This document shows positions 18,194-26,174 of a stretch of DNA of 64,000 nt, one piece after another. Position numbers and translations under genes: made by a program. Position 1 is the stretch's first letter. The number at the start of each line of letters is the position of its first letter. Under the pieces are notes generated by a model. That model worked only from the letters and a program-made list of their open reading frames with translations, was not told where the DNA came from and ran no database searches. Origin of the DNA: an uncultured Microbacteriaceae bacterium (lineage in GTDB: Bacteria > Actinomycetota > Actinomycetes > Actinomycetales > Microbacteriaceae). The stretch is taken from positions 1-64,000 of the forward strand of contig CAKZKU010000031.1 of assembly GCA_937124545.1 (NCBI GenBank), read 5' to 3'.

Positions 18194-18354
18194 TCTCGCG
18201 ACTCTTCGTCAGTCTCGTCGCTGGAGTACGAGTCTTCGTTCTCGGCGGGGTTGGTCAACTCACGCTGAAGTTGGCTGAGGTCCATGTCGGGGCTTGAGTA
18301 TTTGAGCTCCCGTGCCACTTTCGTGTGCTTTGCTTTTTGACGGCCGCGACCCAT
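18190..18354 (-). CDS. DUF3073 small protein, missing from the ORF track
   Basis: Reading the reverse strand gives a 54-aa protein: MGRGRQKAKHTKVARELKY, then an acidic Ser/Asp/Glu tail ending TDEESRD. This is the actinobacterial DUF3073 pattern, found beside purM in mycobacteria as well. GGAG stands 7 nt before the ATG. The basic head and acidic tail suggest nucleic-acid or ribosome association, but the function is unknown. The long ORF 18260-18970 in another frame is a shadow. Confidence 0.88.
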   Translation of the reverse strand: MGRGRQKAKHTKVARELKYSSPDMDLSQLQRELTNPAENEDSYSSDETDEESRD

Positions 18355-18400
18355 AGGTCACTCCTTCGTTCTCGTTGACCACTGCGAACACTGGTAGTTG

Positions 18401-18431
18401 TCTGCTGCGAGAGCAGAATGCCGCGAGTTTA
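18401..18431 (-). promoter_or_regulatory. DUF3073 promoter with stem-loop at the likely 5' end
   Basis: On the minus strand TAAACT (18426-18431) is followed, near the expected transcript start, by the hairpin TCTGCT-CTCGC-AGCAGA (18401-18417). The hairpin would cap a leader of about 65 nt that ends with a good Shine-Dalgarno sequence. Confidence 0.4.
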
Positions 18432-18456
18432 TCACGCAGCGCCTTAGCCGGAGGGG

Positions 18457-18810
18457 TTAGGACAGGGCTGTGGAGACCAACGCGAACGCGCTCCAACACG
18501 CGCCGATTCCGCCGACGCAGTGGGCCGCTGCAAGAGAGATGAGAACCAGAGGCCGACGAGAAATCTGCCCGGGAGTGAGCTGGAGCGCCACGGTCGAAAA
18601 TGTTGTGAGGCCCCCGCACAAGCCCGCAATCAGCGGGAGGGAACCAGCGACGCCGGGGAAAGCAGCGACACCACCGGCGAGTGCGGAGCCCACAATATTG
18701 ACCGCGAGAATCGCCGCCCACGGTTTGGCAGAAACCTCCACGCTGAACCATCGCACGAGAGCCCCGAGCCCTCCAAGACCCAGCGTCAGTGCCCACAGGG
18801 ACAGGCTCAC
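18457..18810 (-). CDS. crcB: fluoride channel, CrcB/Fluc family (second of pair)
   Basis: The 117-aa protein with four membrane helices contains GALVRWF, the NIVGSALAGG segment and GGLTTFSTVALQ, the Fluc pore signatures. It would export fluoride. The start is a GTG at 18810 within a GTGA overlap with the upstream crcB, not the upstream GTG of the ORF track. Paired genes suggest a heterodimeric channel. Confidence 0.85.
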   Translation of the reverse strand: MSLSLWALTLGLGGLGALVRWFSVEVSAKPWAAILAVNIVGSALAGGVAAFPGVAGSLPLIAGLCGGLTTFSTVALQLTPGQISRRPLVLISLAAAHCVGGIGACWSAFALVSTALS

Positions 18811-19190
18811 CCCGACACTCCACTCTTTGCGCGAAGTGTGCTCCCGGTGTGCCAGCCGGCCCACGCCGCCAGCACTCCGACGCTGAGTTGAAAGAGGAGG
18901 AACCCCAGGCCTGTCGACAGAGTCGCGGTAGCGACAAACAGTGACACCGCGGAAAAGGTTGTGAAGGCACCGAGGAAGCCGACTCCGATGCCCGAGCGAA
19001 GGACCTGCGAGAGCGATGGCATACCGTGTGCGGTGAGAAGGCCCAGGAGAAACGCGCCGAGCACGTTCACCACCAACGTGCTGAGAGCAGCATCGACACT
19101 CAGCAGCGCGGCCAGGTTGTCAAGGCCCACTCGAGCGGCGGTGCCGCTGGCACCGCCGGCAGCAACAGCGCCAGCCTCTCTGAATTTCAC
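18807..19190 (-). CDS. crcB: fluoride channel, CrcB/Fluc family (first of pair)
   Basis: The 127-aa partner has ASGTAARVGLD, the Asn-containing VNVLGAFLLGLL and GFLGAFTTFSAVSLF, matching Fluc channels. I moved the start from 19241 to GTG 19190, because TAGCCT (19198-19203) is 7 nt upstream and the extra N-terminus is not family-like. With so short a leader there is no room for a fluoride riboswitch. Confidence 0.85.
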   Translation of the reverse strand: MKFREAGAVAAGGASGTAARVGLDNLAALLSVDAALSTLVVNVLGAFLLGLLTAHGMPSLSQVLRSGIGVGFLGAFTTFSAVSLFVATATLSTGLGFLLFQLSVGVLAAWAGWHTGSTLRAKSGVSG

Positions 19191-19228
19191 ATAGCCGAGG
19201 CTAGTGCGTGCGCTTCTAGACTGAGGGC
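19191..19228. promoter_or_regulatory. compact divergent promoter region, crcB pair / 214-aa protein
   Basis: Minus-strand TAGCCT (19198-19203) is 7 nt before the crcB GTG, and plus-strand TAGACT (19217-19222) is 6 nt before ATG 19229. The gap is 38 bp. Confidence 0.6.
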
Positions 19229-19873
19229 ATGGCCCCCGCATCTTCTCGCGCTAAACGCGTGATCTGGGGTCTTCTGGGGTTGGTGGGAGCGCTTCTTCTG
19301 ATCATTGCCGCCTGGCTAGTGGTGCCCATTCTGACCAATTCCCCGCAGGGCCAATCCGGCCAACCCCTGCACGTTGATGGCTTCCCCACGAGTGTGAGCG
19401 CTGTGGGTGACGATGGGCGAGAACGCACCCTGGCCGTGGAGCTTGAGAGCAGCGACCGGGGGTTAGATCAGCTGCAGGCTGGTGATCGCCTCACGGTGAG
19501 CGCAGCGGGTTATGACGCGGGCTCTGGTGTTTATGTTGCGCTGTGCAAAGTCCCGGACGAACTCGGTGTGAAACCGGGCCCGTGCCTGGGGGGTGTGGGG
19601 GCGATGGAGGAGCAGGACACCGTTGTGGCCGACGTGGTCGAGTACGCGCCCTCTAACTGGATCAACGACGACTGGGCATGGCGGTTGTTTGGCTCGCGCA
19701 GTTTTGATGACCGCGAGGCTGGCACCTTTACGGCCTTTATTGAGGTGCCACCGGCGGTCGACGAAAACGTCGATTGTCGCGAGGTGTCGTGCGGGCTGTA
19801 CACACGTAACGACCACACTGCCCTGGATGACCGGGTCCAGGACCTCTACGTGCCGATTGCCTTTGGCGAATAG
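19229..19873 (+). CDS. membrane-anchored extracytoplasmic protein, unknown function
   Basis: The 214-aa protein has one N-terminal helix (about residues 11-35) and an outer domain with four cysteines, in ALCKV, GPCLGG, VDCRE and VSCGLY. The pattern LTVSAAGYDAGSGVYVALC and the ending DRVQDLYVPIAF recall Ig-like neocarzinostatin/HtaA-type surface domains, a weak resemblance. TAGACT is 6 nt before the ATG. Its last 28 bp overlap the convergent YczE gene. Confidence 0.65.
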   Translation: MAPASSRAKRVIWGLLGLVGALLLIIAAWLVVPILTNSPQGQSGQPLHVDGFPTSVSAVGDDGRERTLAVELESSDRGLDQLQAGDRLTVSAAGYDAGSGVYVALCKVPDELGVKPGPCLGGVGAMEEQDTVVADVVEYAPSNWINDDWAWRLFGSRSFDDREAGTFTAFIEVPPAVDENVDCREVSCGLYTRNDHTALDDRVQDLYVPIAFGE

Positions 19874-20463
19874 GGGCCTATTCGGTAGACCTTGATGGCG
19901 CGTTGCGCCAGCGGACCGATCATGAGGGCGAAAATTACCGTGCCCACCCCGACGGTTCCGCCGAGGAACCACCCAATGCTGAGCACGATGACTTCCACGG
20001 TCGTGCGCGCCGCCCACAGCGGCCAGCCAAATCTCGCGTTGATTCCGACCATCAAGCCATCGCGGGGGCCCGGCCCGAAACCCGCACCGATGTAAAACCC
20101 GCTGGCGATTCCCATCATGAGCAGGCCCGCCGCAAACAGCACAATTTTGTGAACCAGGAGTTCAGGCGCGTCCACGAGGGCGAGGCCCACCTCCATGCTG
20201 GGTCCGACTAGCAGAGCATTCAGAACGGTTCCAAGCCCTGGCATTTGTCGCAACGGAATCCAGAGCAACAGGACAACACCGCTTGAGATCACGACAATCC
20301 AGCCGAAACCCCAACCCCAGGTGACGTGCAACCCCTCGGCGAAGACGGTCCAGGGGTCCACACCGAGGCTTGCTTTCAGCATCATGGCTGCGGCAAAGCC
20401 GAACAGAAAGAGACCGGTAAGAAGTTGAACAAGCCTTCTGACGGTGTGGAGGGAACGAGGCAC
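19846..20463 (-). CDS. YczE/YitT-like integral membrane protein
   Basis: The 205-aa protein has five or six membrane helices and carries the YczE-type segments LGVDPWTVFAEGL and GFGPGPRDGLMVG. The family function is not established; the Bacillus YczE protein is linked to antibiotic production. The GTG start has TAGAGT 5 nt upstream. Its 3' end overlaps the convergent gene by 28 bp. Confidence 0.72.
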   Translation of the reverse strand: MPRSLHTVRRLVQLLTGLFLFGFAAAMMLKASLGVDPWTVFAEGLHVTWGWGFGWIVVISSGVVLLLWIPLRQMPGLGTVLNALLVGPSMEVGLALVDAPELLVHKIVLFAAGLLMMGIASGFYIGAGFGPGPRDGLMVGINARFGWPLWAARTTVEVIVLSIGWFLGGTVGVGTVIFALMIGPLAQRAIKVYRIGPYSPKAIGT

Positions 20464-20693
20464 AGCTCACTCTAACTCTCGCAAGCCCTAGGAATTTTGC
20501 CCTCCTCCTGTTATCGTCATCAATGGAACAAGGGTTCGCCATTGCGGGCAGAACCAGTGGTCCATCGCCTCACAATCGTGAGAGCGGCCACGTGTGTAGT
20601 TGAAACAGCCCTGGTCTGGCGTTATGTGATTTGGGTTGGTGTCCTCGTGACATCTCTTCTCCCCATCACAAACAAAGAAAGACCCACCCTGTC
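20464..20693 (+). other. long leader region of the DEAD-box helicase gene
   Basis: This 230-bp stretch is the largest gap in the window. I see no gene in it. TATCGT at 20512-20517 may be a -10, which would give a leader of about 170 nt. A short CTCAC-AATC-GTGAG hairpin lies near 20570. Long leaders are common on cold-inducible RNA helicase genes, so post-transcriptional control is possible. Confidence 0.35.
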
Positions 20694-22421
20694 ATGCCTC
20701 AAAAGAAGCAGGCTCCTTCATGGCGCCCACCCAGTAAACGAACCTCGTTCCAGGACTCCAAAAAGCGTCACGGTTCAAAGCCTCCTGCTCGCCACGGCGA
20801 GCGCACGGACGAGCACGCTCGCGGTGAGCGCAGCGAACGTACCGAGCGCCCCCACACGCCGGGCAAAAAGAAATACACCCCCCGCAGCGATCGACCTACC
20901 GGTGATTCGCGCCCCCAACGTTCAGAGCGTTCTGACCGGAATGAGCGTCCGGCTCGCGCTCAGCGCACCGAGCGCTTCGAGAAATCGGAGCGCCCCGCCA
21001 GCGAGCGTCGATCGGATCGCTTCGAGAAATCGGAGCGCCCAGCACGCCACAAGAAGTCTGAACAACCTGCCTCGGGACACCGGGGCCAGCGACGCACTTT
21101 TGAGGAGCGTCCTGCGCGCGCACCGCGCCGCGACTATGAAGGTGCTCCTCGTTCGCAGGGTCGCCCCCGCTACGACAAGCCTGAAGCCCGAACCCCTCAG
21201 CGCCCCAATGTTGTTCACGACGCTTTGGAAGCTATTGCGGTAACCGCAGACTCTGCCGAAGGACTGGCGTTTGGTGACCTCGGTTTGGGTCAGCGCATTG
21301 TTGAGACCATCGCTGATCTCGGTGCGAGCACGCCCTTTGCTCTGCAGGCAGCCACCATTCCTGTCGCCCTGGAGGGTCGTCACGTTCTGGGCCGCGGTCG
21401 AACCGGCTCGGGAAAGACGATTGCTTTTGCAGCACCCACCGTCGAGCGCCTGTTGCGTTTGAGCAACAAAGGTGTGAAGCGTGCTGTGGGCCGCGCCCCC
21501 CGGGCGCTCATTCTCGCGCCGACCAGGGAGCTTGCCCTGCAGATTGATCGCACCGTGCAGCCCATTGCGCGAAGCGTGGGGCTGTTCACCACGCAGATTT
21601 ATGGCGGGGTTCCCCTGGGTCGTCAAATTGGCGCGCTCGAGCGCGGTGTCGACATTGTGATCGGCACTCCGGGACGGATCGAGGACCTGATGGCCCGAGG
21701 CAAACTCGATGTTTCCCAGGTCGTCATCTCTGTTGTCGATGAGGCTGACCACATGTCAGAGCTTGGCTTCATTGAACCCTTGCAGCGCATTCTGTCCTCG
21801 ACCGATCCTGCGGGTCAGCGCTTGCTGTTTTCGGCAACCCTGGATCGCGGTGTTAGTTCGATTGTCAGCGAATTCCTGCCCAACCCCGCGGTCTTTGAGG
21901 TCGCTGGTGAGAATCAGGAGTCCTCGACTATTGACCACCGCGTGTATGTGGTTGACCAGCGCGAAAAGCGCAACATGGTGGTGGCTCTTGCGCGCGTCAG
22001 CGGGAAAACTCTGATGTTCACCAGGACGCGTGCCTTCGCTGAGGAGTTGGCCGATCACCTTGAGGACCATGACATTCCCGCAGTTAGCTTGCACGGTGAT
22101 TTGAACCAAGCCCGGCGTCAGCGCAACTTGGACAAGCTCACCTCAGGTCGCGTGAACGTTCTGGTGGCGACGGATGTCGCTGCCCGAGGCATTCACGTTG
22201 ACGACATCGAGACGGTGATCCAGGTTGATCCGCCAGATGATTTCAAGTCCTACGTGCACCGCTCGGGTCGAACCGGCCGCGCGGGTAAAGAAGGTGTTGT
22301 GATTACCTTGACGACAAAGCCTCGCACGAGACGAGTTGTCGACCTGTTGAAGCAGGCGGGGATTTCCGTTACGCCGCAAGACATGAAGGCTTCGCAGGTT
22401 GAGGGCCTGGCTCTCGTTTAG
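20694..22421 (+). CDS. DEAD-box ATP-dependent RNA helicase with long charged N-terminus
   Basis: The 575-aa protein has an Arg/Ser/Glu/Pro-rich N-terminal arm (about residues 1-175), then a complete helicase core: FGDLGLGQRI Q-motif region, GRTGSGKT, PTRELALQI, DEAD in VVDEADHM, SAT, VATDVAARGI and HRSGRTGRAG. It would unwind RNA in ribosome assembly or cold adaptation. ATG 20694 is preferred to 20631 since MPQKKQ begins the basic arm; the Shine-Dalgarno sequence is weak. The stop shares TTAG with the convergent EamA gene. Confidence 0.9.
   Translation: MPQKKQAPSWRPPSKRTSFQDSKKRHGSKPPARHGERTDEHARGERSERTERPHTPGKKKYTPRSDRPTGDSRPQRSERSDRNERPARAQRTERFEKSERPASERRSDRFEKSERPARHKKSEQPASGHRGQRRTFEERPARAPRRDYEGAPRSQGRPRYDKPEARTPQRPNVVHDALEAIAVTADSAEGLAFGDLGLGQRIVETIADLGASTPFALQAATIPVALEGRHVLGRGRTGSGKTIAFAAPTVERLLRLSNKGVKRAVGRAPRALILAPTRELALQIDRTVQPIARSVGLFTTQIYGGVPLGRQIGALERGVDIVIGTPGRIEDLMARGKLDVSQVVISVVDEADHMSELGFIEPLQRILSSTDPAGQRLLFSATLDRGVSSIVSEFLPNPAVFEVAGENQESSTIDHRVYVVDQREKRNMVVALARVSGKTLMFTRTRAFAEELADHLEDHDIPAVSLHGDLNQARRQRNLDKLTSGRVNVLVATDVAARGIHVDDIETVIQVDPPDDFKSYVHRSGRTGRAGKEGVVITLTTKPRTRRVVDLLKQAGISVTPQDMKASQVEGLALV
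20973..21040 (+). repeat. perfect 23-bp direct repeat in the helicase arm
   Basis: CGCTTCGAGAAATCGGAGCG plus CCC occurs at 20973-20995 and 21018-21040, offset by 45 bp (15 codons), and encodes two RFEKSERP units. The frame is preserved, so the arm can grow or shrink in whole units. Confidence 0.85.
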
Positions 22422-23287
22422 AGGGCCAGGAGGGCGCTTGCCATAAGCGCCAGCACCAATCCAACCCACTGGATAGCAGCGACACGTTCTTTGAGCCACA
22501 ACCCGGCTAGGGCGATGGTGCCCGCGGGATAAAGGGCCACCAGTACCGCCATCACGGTGAGCGAACCGACCCGTAAACCGTAGAGAACGACAACGTTGGC
22601 GAGGACGTCCAGTATGCCGGCGGCAACAATCATGACCCCCGCTGAGCGCAGGTAGGTGAGTCCTGGGAGCCGGGGGACGAGGGCTCTTCGCCAACGAAAA
22701 AGAAGCACCACGCCCACGGCAAGTGCGAGGGACGTCGTGGACACTACCCGGTTGGCGACAAGCGGTATCAGACCTGAGTCGCCGGGGGTGGCATCCAGCA
22801 GCACGATCGTAAGTCCAATGAGTGTGCCGGAAGCAACAGCCATCACGAGTCCCACCGGGCGAGGGCGCACCGCACCCTCCTCCGGAACGAAGCCAACAAA
22901 GATAATCGCCAGCAGGGCGAGCCCCAGCGCAAAGAAGAATGTTCCGCCGCCTCTTTCGCCCTGCCATAACCCAATCGATACGGGCACAAGCGCTGACAGG
23001 AACGCGGTGGTGGGCGAAAGAATACTCATCGGGCCGATGGCCAAGCTTCCATACAGCAGGCCTATGCCGAGTGCTCCCGCCAATCCCGAGGCTCCTCCGA
23101 GTAGCCACGCTGATGCGCTGGAGGAGGCGGGGACGAAGAGTGATGTGACAAGGAGACCCAGCAGGCCCACGACCGCGACGCCGGCGGTGGTGAGCAGAGT
23201 GGAGGACCGGCGTGAGGCGAGACCTCCGAAGAAGTCGGCAGCCCCATAGGTGAGAGCCCCGGTCAGACCGAGGAAGACGGTGAGCAC
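22418..23287 (-). CDS. EamA/DMT-family transporter
   Basis: The 289-aa protein has about ten membrane helices in two halves, with LTYGAADFFGGLASRRSS near the start and LYPAGTIALAGLWLKERV plus WVGLVLALMASALLAL at the end, typical of DMT exporters. The substrate is unknown. The ORF track start 23956 runs through cysK; GTG 23287 fits the family N-terminus and has a weak GAGGG 7 nt upstream. Confidence 0.82.
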   Translation of the reverse strand: MLTVFLGLTGALTYGAADFFGGLASRRSSTLLTTAGVAVVGLLGLLVTSLFVPASSSASAWLLGGASGLAGALGIGLLYGSLAIGPMSILSPTTAFLSALVPVSIGLWQGERGGGTFFFALGLALLAIIFVGFVPEEGAVRPRPVGLVMAVASGTLIGLTIVLLDATPGDSGLIPLVANRVVSTTSLALAVGVVLLFRWRRALVPRLPGLTYLRSAGVMIVAAGILDVLANVVVLYGLRVGSLTVMAVLVALYPAGTIALAGLWLKERVAAIQWVGLVLALMASALLAL

Positions 23288-23389
23288 AGGGAGACCCTCA
23301 ACTTTCTGCCGTAACAGTATGACGCATCGCTTTGCTCGCCCGGGCCGGAGCAATACGCTAGAGCTTCCCGCAGGATAAGGAGAAGCATC

Positions 23390-24325
23390 GTGGCGCTGGT
23401 TTACGGAAACATCACTGAGGCTTTTGGTAACACCCCTTTGGTTCGATTGAACCGACTCACCGAGGGCGCAGGCGCAACGGTCCTGGCGAAACTTGAGTTT
23501 TACAACCCGTCCTCTTCGGTCAAGGATCGACTGGCGATCGCCATTGTTGACGCCGCTGAAGCTTCTGGAGAGTTGCTGCCCGGTGGCACCATCGTGGAAG
23601 CCACCAGCGGTAACACGGGTATCGCGTTGGCCATGGTGGCGGCAGCCCGCGGCTACAAAGCTGTGCTGACGATGCCAGAAAGCATGAGCATGGAGCGCCG
23701 AATGCTGCTGCGCGCCTATGGGGCAGAGCTGGTGTTGACTCCGGCGCCCGAGGGGATGAGTGGCGCGCTGAGCAAGGCGGAAGAAATCGTGGCTGACATC
23801 CCCGGAGCGGTGTTGGCCAAGCAGTTCGCTAACCCGGCAAACCCCGAAATCCACCGCCGCACAACGGCAGAAGAAATCTGGCGGGACACGGATGGCGCCG
23901 TCGATGTGTTTGTGGCGGGCGTCGGAACCGGTGGGACCTTGACGGGAACCGGCCAAGAGCTCAAGTCGCGCAAGCCCGCTGTCACCGTGGTGGGCGTGGA
24001 GCCTCTCGAGTCACCACTGCTCACTGGCGGCGCTGCCGGACCCCACAAAATTCAGGGCATCGGGGCAAACTTCATTCCCGAGATTCTTGACCGCGAGGTT
24101 TATGACGAAGTCATCGACGTCTCCGCCGAGCAGGCTGTTGCGACGGCGCGTCGCCTCGGGGCGGAAGAGGGAATTCTCGGCGGTATTTCTTCGGGCGCAA
24201 CCGCTCACGCTGCCCTCGAGCTTGCGCACCGGCCGGAATATGCGGGTGCGACAATTGTGGTGATTCTGGCAAGCTTTGGTGAGCGCTACCTCTCGACCGT
24301 TTTGTATGAAGGACTTGGCACCTAA
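23390..24325 (+). CDS. cysK: cysteine synthase A (O-acetylserine sulfhydrylase)
   Basis: This 311-aa PLP enzyme makes cysteine from O-acetylserine and sulfide. The PLP lysine is in PSSSVKDR (Lys45), the phosphate/substrate loop is EATSGNTG, and GGISSG is near the C-terminus. The GTG start has AAGGAG 7 nt upstream, and TACGCT at 23353-23358 may be the -10. cysE follows without any gap, so the two enzymes of the cysteine synthase complex are made together. Confidence 0.96.
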   Translation: MALVYGNITEAFGNTPLVRLNRLTEGAGATVLAKLEFYNPSSSVKDRLAIAIVDAAEASGELLPGGTIVEATSGNTGIALAMVAAARGYKAVLTMPESMSMERRMLLRAYGAELVLTPAPEGMSGALSKAEEIVADIPGAVLAKQFANPANPEIHRRTTAEEIWRDTDGAVDVFVAGVGTGGTLTGTGQELKSRKPAVTVVGVEPLESPLLTGGAAGPHKIQGIGANFIPEILDREVYDEVIDVSAEQAVATARRLGAEEGILGGISSGATAHAALELAHRPEYAGATIVVILASFGERYLSTVLYEGLGT

Positions 24326-24871
24326 ATGGATTCACCCTCGCCGCTTCGCGAAAATATTGACGCAGCGTTGCAGCGAGACCCCGCCGCCCGCACACGTCTG
24401 GAAGTGTTCCTCACCTCGCCGGGTGTTCACGCGTTGGCATGGCATCGGGTCGCGCACTGGCTATGGCGGTGGGAATGGCTGTTGCTGGCGCGCATGGTGT
24501 CCTCCCTTGCCCGTTTCATTACCGGAATTGAAATTCACCCCGGAGCCGTCATCGGCTCTCGCGTGGTGATTGATCACGGTATGGGTGTGGTTATTGGCGA
24601 GACAGCGGTTGTGGGCGACGACTGCTTGATTTACCACGGCGTCACCCTTGGCGGTAACGCGCAGGTCAGCCGGGACAAAGTGTCGGGGCGTCGCCACCCG
24701 GTTTTGTGTAAGGGCGTGCTGGTGGGCGCCGGTGCAACAATCCTTGGACCGGTGACGATTGGGGACGGCGCCAAGGTTGCCGCCATGTCGGTTGTGTTGA
24801 CAGACGTTCCTGCGGGTGCACTCGCCGTAGGCATCCCCGCTAAAGTCAAGGGGTCCGCCAAAGCCAAGTAG
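24326..24871 (+). CDS. cysE: serine O-acetyltransferase
   Basis: The 181-aa hexapeptide-repeat enzyme acetylates serine with acetyl-CoA to feed CysK. The repeats from about residue 75 ([23 protein letters not shown]) and the catalytic DHGMG His are present. It is the short form that lacks most of the helical N-terminal domain, as in EpsC-type enzymes. Its ATG directly abuts the cysK TAA. plsC follows after 6 bp. Confidence 0.95.
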   Translation: MDSPSPLRENIDAALQRDPAARTRLEVFLTSPGVHALAWHRVAHWLWRWEWLLLARMVSSLARFITGIEIHPGAVIGSRVVIDHGMGVVIGETAVVGDDCLIYHGVTLGGNAQVSRDKVSGRRHPVLCKGVLVGAGATILGPVTIGDGAKVAAMSVVLTDVPAGALAVGIPAKVKGSAKAK

Positions 24872-24877
24872 GTCCCC

Positions 24878-25588
24878 ATGTTGAAGCAGGTCAGCAGGTT
24901 TGTGCTCACCCCGCTCGCACGGGGATTGTTCCGGGCAAAAATTGTCGGGCGCAAGAACGTTCCTCGCGAGGGAGCCGTCATCCTTGCCAGCAATCACCTG
25001 TCGTTTATCGACAGTGTGATCATTACGTTATTCGCTCCGCGAAGCGTGAGCTTCCTTGCCAAGGAAAGCTACTTCACCACCCCCGGCGTGAAGGGAACAC
25101 TCTCGCGATTGTTCTTCACCTCGATCGGCGCGATCCCGGTGTCGCGAGGTGTCGGACAGGCCGCGCAGAATGCACTGGATTCTGGACTATCTCTCCTGCA
25201 CGAGGGCGAAGCTTTTGCGGTGTACCCGGAGGGGACACGCTCACGTGACGGCAAACTTTACCGTGGCAAGACAGGGGTGGCCTGGTTGGCTCTGAATGCA
25301 GGAGTGCCGGTGGTTCCCGTGGGGTTGAAGGGCACGGACAAAGTTCAACCGGTCGGAACGTCGGGGATTCGACCTGCCAAAGTAAGCATTGAGTTTGGCG
25401 AACCGCTCGATCTGTCCCGGCACGGTTCGGCAGACTCGGGCCGTGCTCGCCGGCACGCCACCGACGAGGTGATGGACGCCATCGCGGCGCTCTCAGGTCA
25501 GGAACGCGCGGAGGGTTTCAACGAACCTCCCGCGAAGAACCTCGTGGAACGGGTGCGACGCGGCCTGTTCGGTCGAAACCGCCTCTAG
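24878..25588 (+). CDS. 1-acyl-sn-glycerol-3-phosphate acyltransferase (PlsC-like)
   Basis: This 236-aa membrane-associated acyltransferase has the HX4D motif NHLSFID at about residues 40-46, FTSIGAIPVSRG, and YPEGTRSRDG, all diagnostic for the LPLAT family of phospholipid synthesis. It follows cysE closely and may share its transcript, though the functions differ. Its TAG stop lies in a CTAG shared with trxA. Confidence 0.9.
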   Translation: MLKQVSRFVLTPLARGLFRAKIVGRKNVPREGAVILASNHLSFIDSVIITLFAPRSVSFLAKESYFTTPGVKGTLSRLFFTSIGAIPVSRGVGQAAQNALDSGLSLLHEGEAFAVYPEGTRSRDGKLYRGKTGVAWLALNAGVPVVPVGLKGTDKVQPVGTSGIRPAKVSIEFGEPLDLSRHGSADSGRARRHATDEVMDAIAALSGQERAEGFNEPPAKNLVERVRRGLFGRNRL

Positions 25589-25962
25589 TTTTTCTCGGCC
25601 TCTTTTTGCGCTTCGGCCACCTGTTTGCGGACATCCTCCATGTCGAGGCCTTTCACCGCGGTAATTACTTCCTCGAGCGACGAGGCGGGAAGTGCGCCGG
25701 GCTGGGAGAAGACCAAGATGCCGTCACGGAAGGCCATCAGTGTGGGGATGGATCGAATGTTCGCGGCTTGCGAGAGAGCTTGCTCCGCTTCAGTGTCGAC
25801 TTTGCCAAACGTGACGTCGGGGTGCTGGTTGCTGGCTTCCTCATAAACCGGGCCGAACGCTTTACAGGGACCGCACCATTCCGCCCAAAAATCCACCAGG
25901 GTAATTCCGTCCGAGGTAACGGTGTCTTCGAAGACGTCGTGGGTTAAATCGATCGTGGGCAT
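25585..25962 (-). CDS. trxA: thioredoxin
   Basis: The 125-aa thioredoxin has the active site WCGPCK (Cys30, Cys33), the cis-Pro in RSIPTLMAF and a helical C-terminal tail of about 20 residues (EDVRKQVAEAQKEAEKN) longer than E. coli TrxA. It reduces protein disulfides in the cytoplasm. AAAGGA is 6 nt before the ATG and TATACT lies upstream, partly covered by a perfect palindrome (see next entry), so it is likely repressed and induced by a specific signal. Confidence 0.95.
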   Translation of the reverse strand: MPTIDLTHDVFEDTVTSDGITLVDFWAEWCGPCKAFGPVYEEASNQHPDVTFGKVDTEAEQALSQAANIRSIPTLMAFRDGILVFSQPGALPASSLEEVITAVKGLDMEDVRKQVAEAQKEAEKN

Positions 25963-25982
25963 ACGGTGTCCTTTCGTTACTT

Positions 25983-26003
25983 TCAGTATACCCCATGGGG
26001 TAT
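25983..26003 (-). promoter_or_regulatory. trxA promoter with perfect 16-bp operator-like palindrome
   Basis: ATACCCCATGGGGTAT (25988-26003) is a perfect palindrome. On the minus strand its last bases GGTAT run into TATACT (about 25985-25990), the best -10 in this promoter. The ATACCCC/GGGGTAT form resembles operators of the CsoR/CstR repressor family. No regulator gene is in the window. Confidence 0.6.
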
Positions 26004-26089
26004 TTGGGGTGTACGCGCTCCATTACGAAACGGCAGCGTTCTGAAGGTTTAGTAGGTAGCGCACAAAACCTGGCGTCAGCGGCGGGCAA

Positions 26090-26111
26090 CCATCGTGGTC
26101 ACCGACGATGG
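26090..26111 (+). promoter_or_regulatory. inverted repeat upstream of the acyl-CoA oxidase gene
   Basis: CCATCGT and ACGATGG form 7-bp arms around 8 nt. It lies upstream of TATTCT (26137-26142), the likely -10 of the next gene, with no T-run after it, so it looks more like an operator than a terminator. Confidence 0.4.
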
Positions 26112-26174
26112 GCTGCGCGCGCCATGCTGAGTGAATTATTCTTCAGCTAGACCATCCGTCGAAGGAGAACCGGC

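Noticed and set aside
18260-18970. 236-aa minus-strand ORF across DUF3073 and the crcB genes
   Set aside because: It crosses two real genes and their promoter in another frame and has no family features.
19191-19228. Fluoride riboswitch before crcB
   Set aside because: The -10 box lies 7 nt from the start codon, so there is no leader to fold.
20973-21040. CRISPR-like repeat
   Set aside because: There are only two copies, they are in frame inside a helicase gene and encode a protein repeat, and there are no cas genes.
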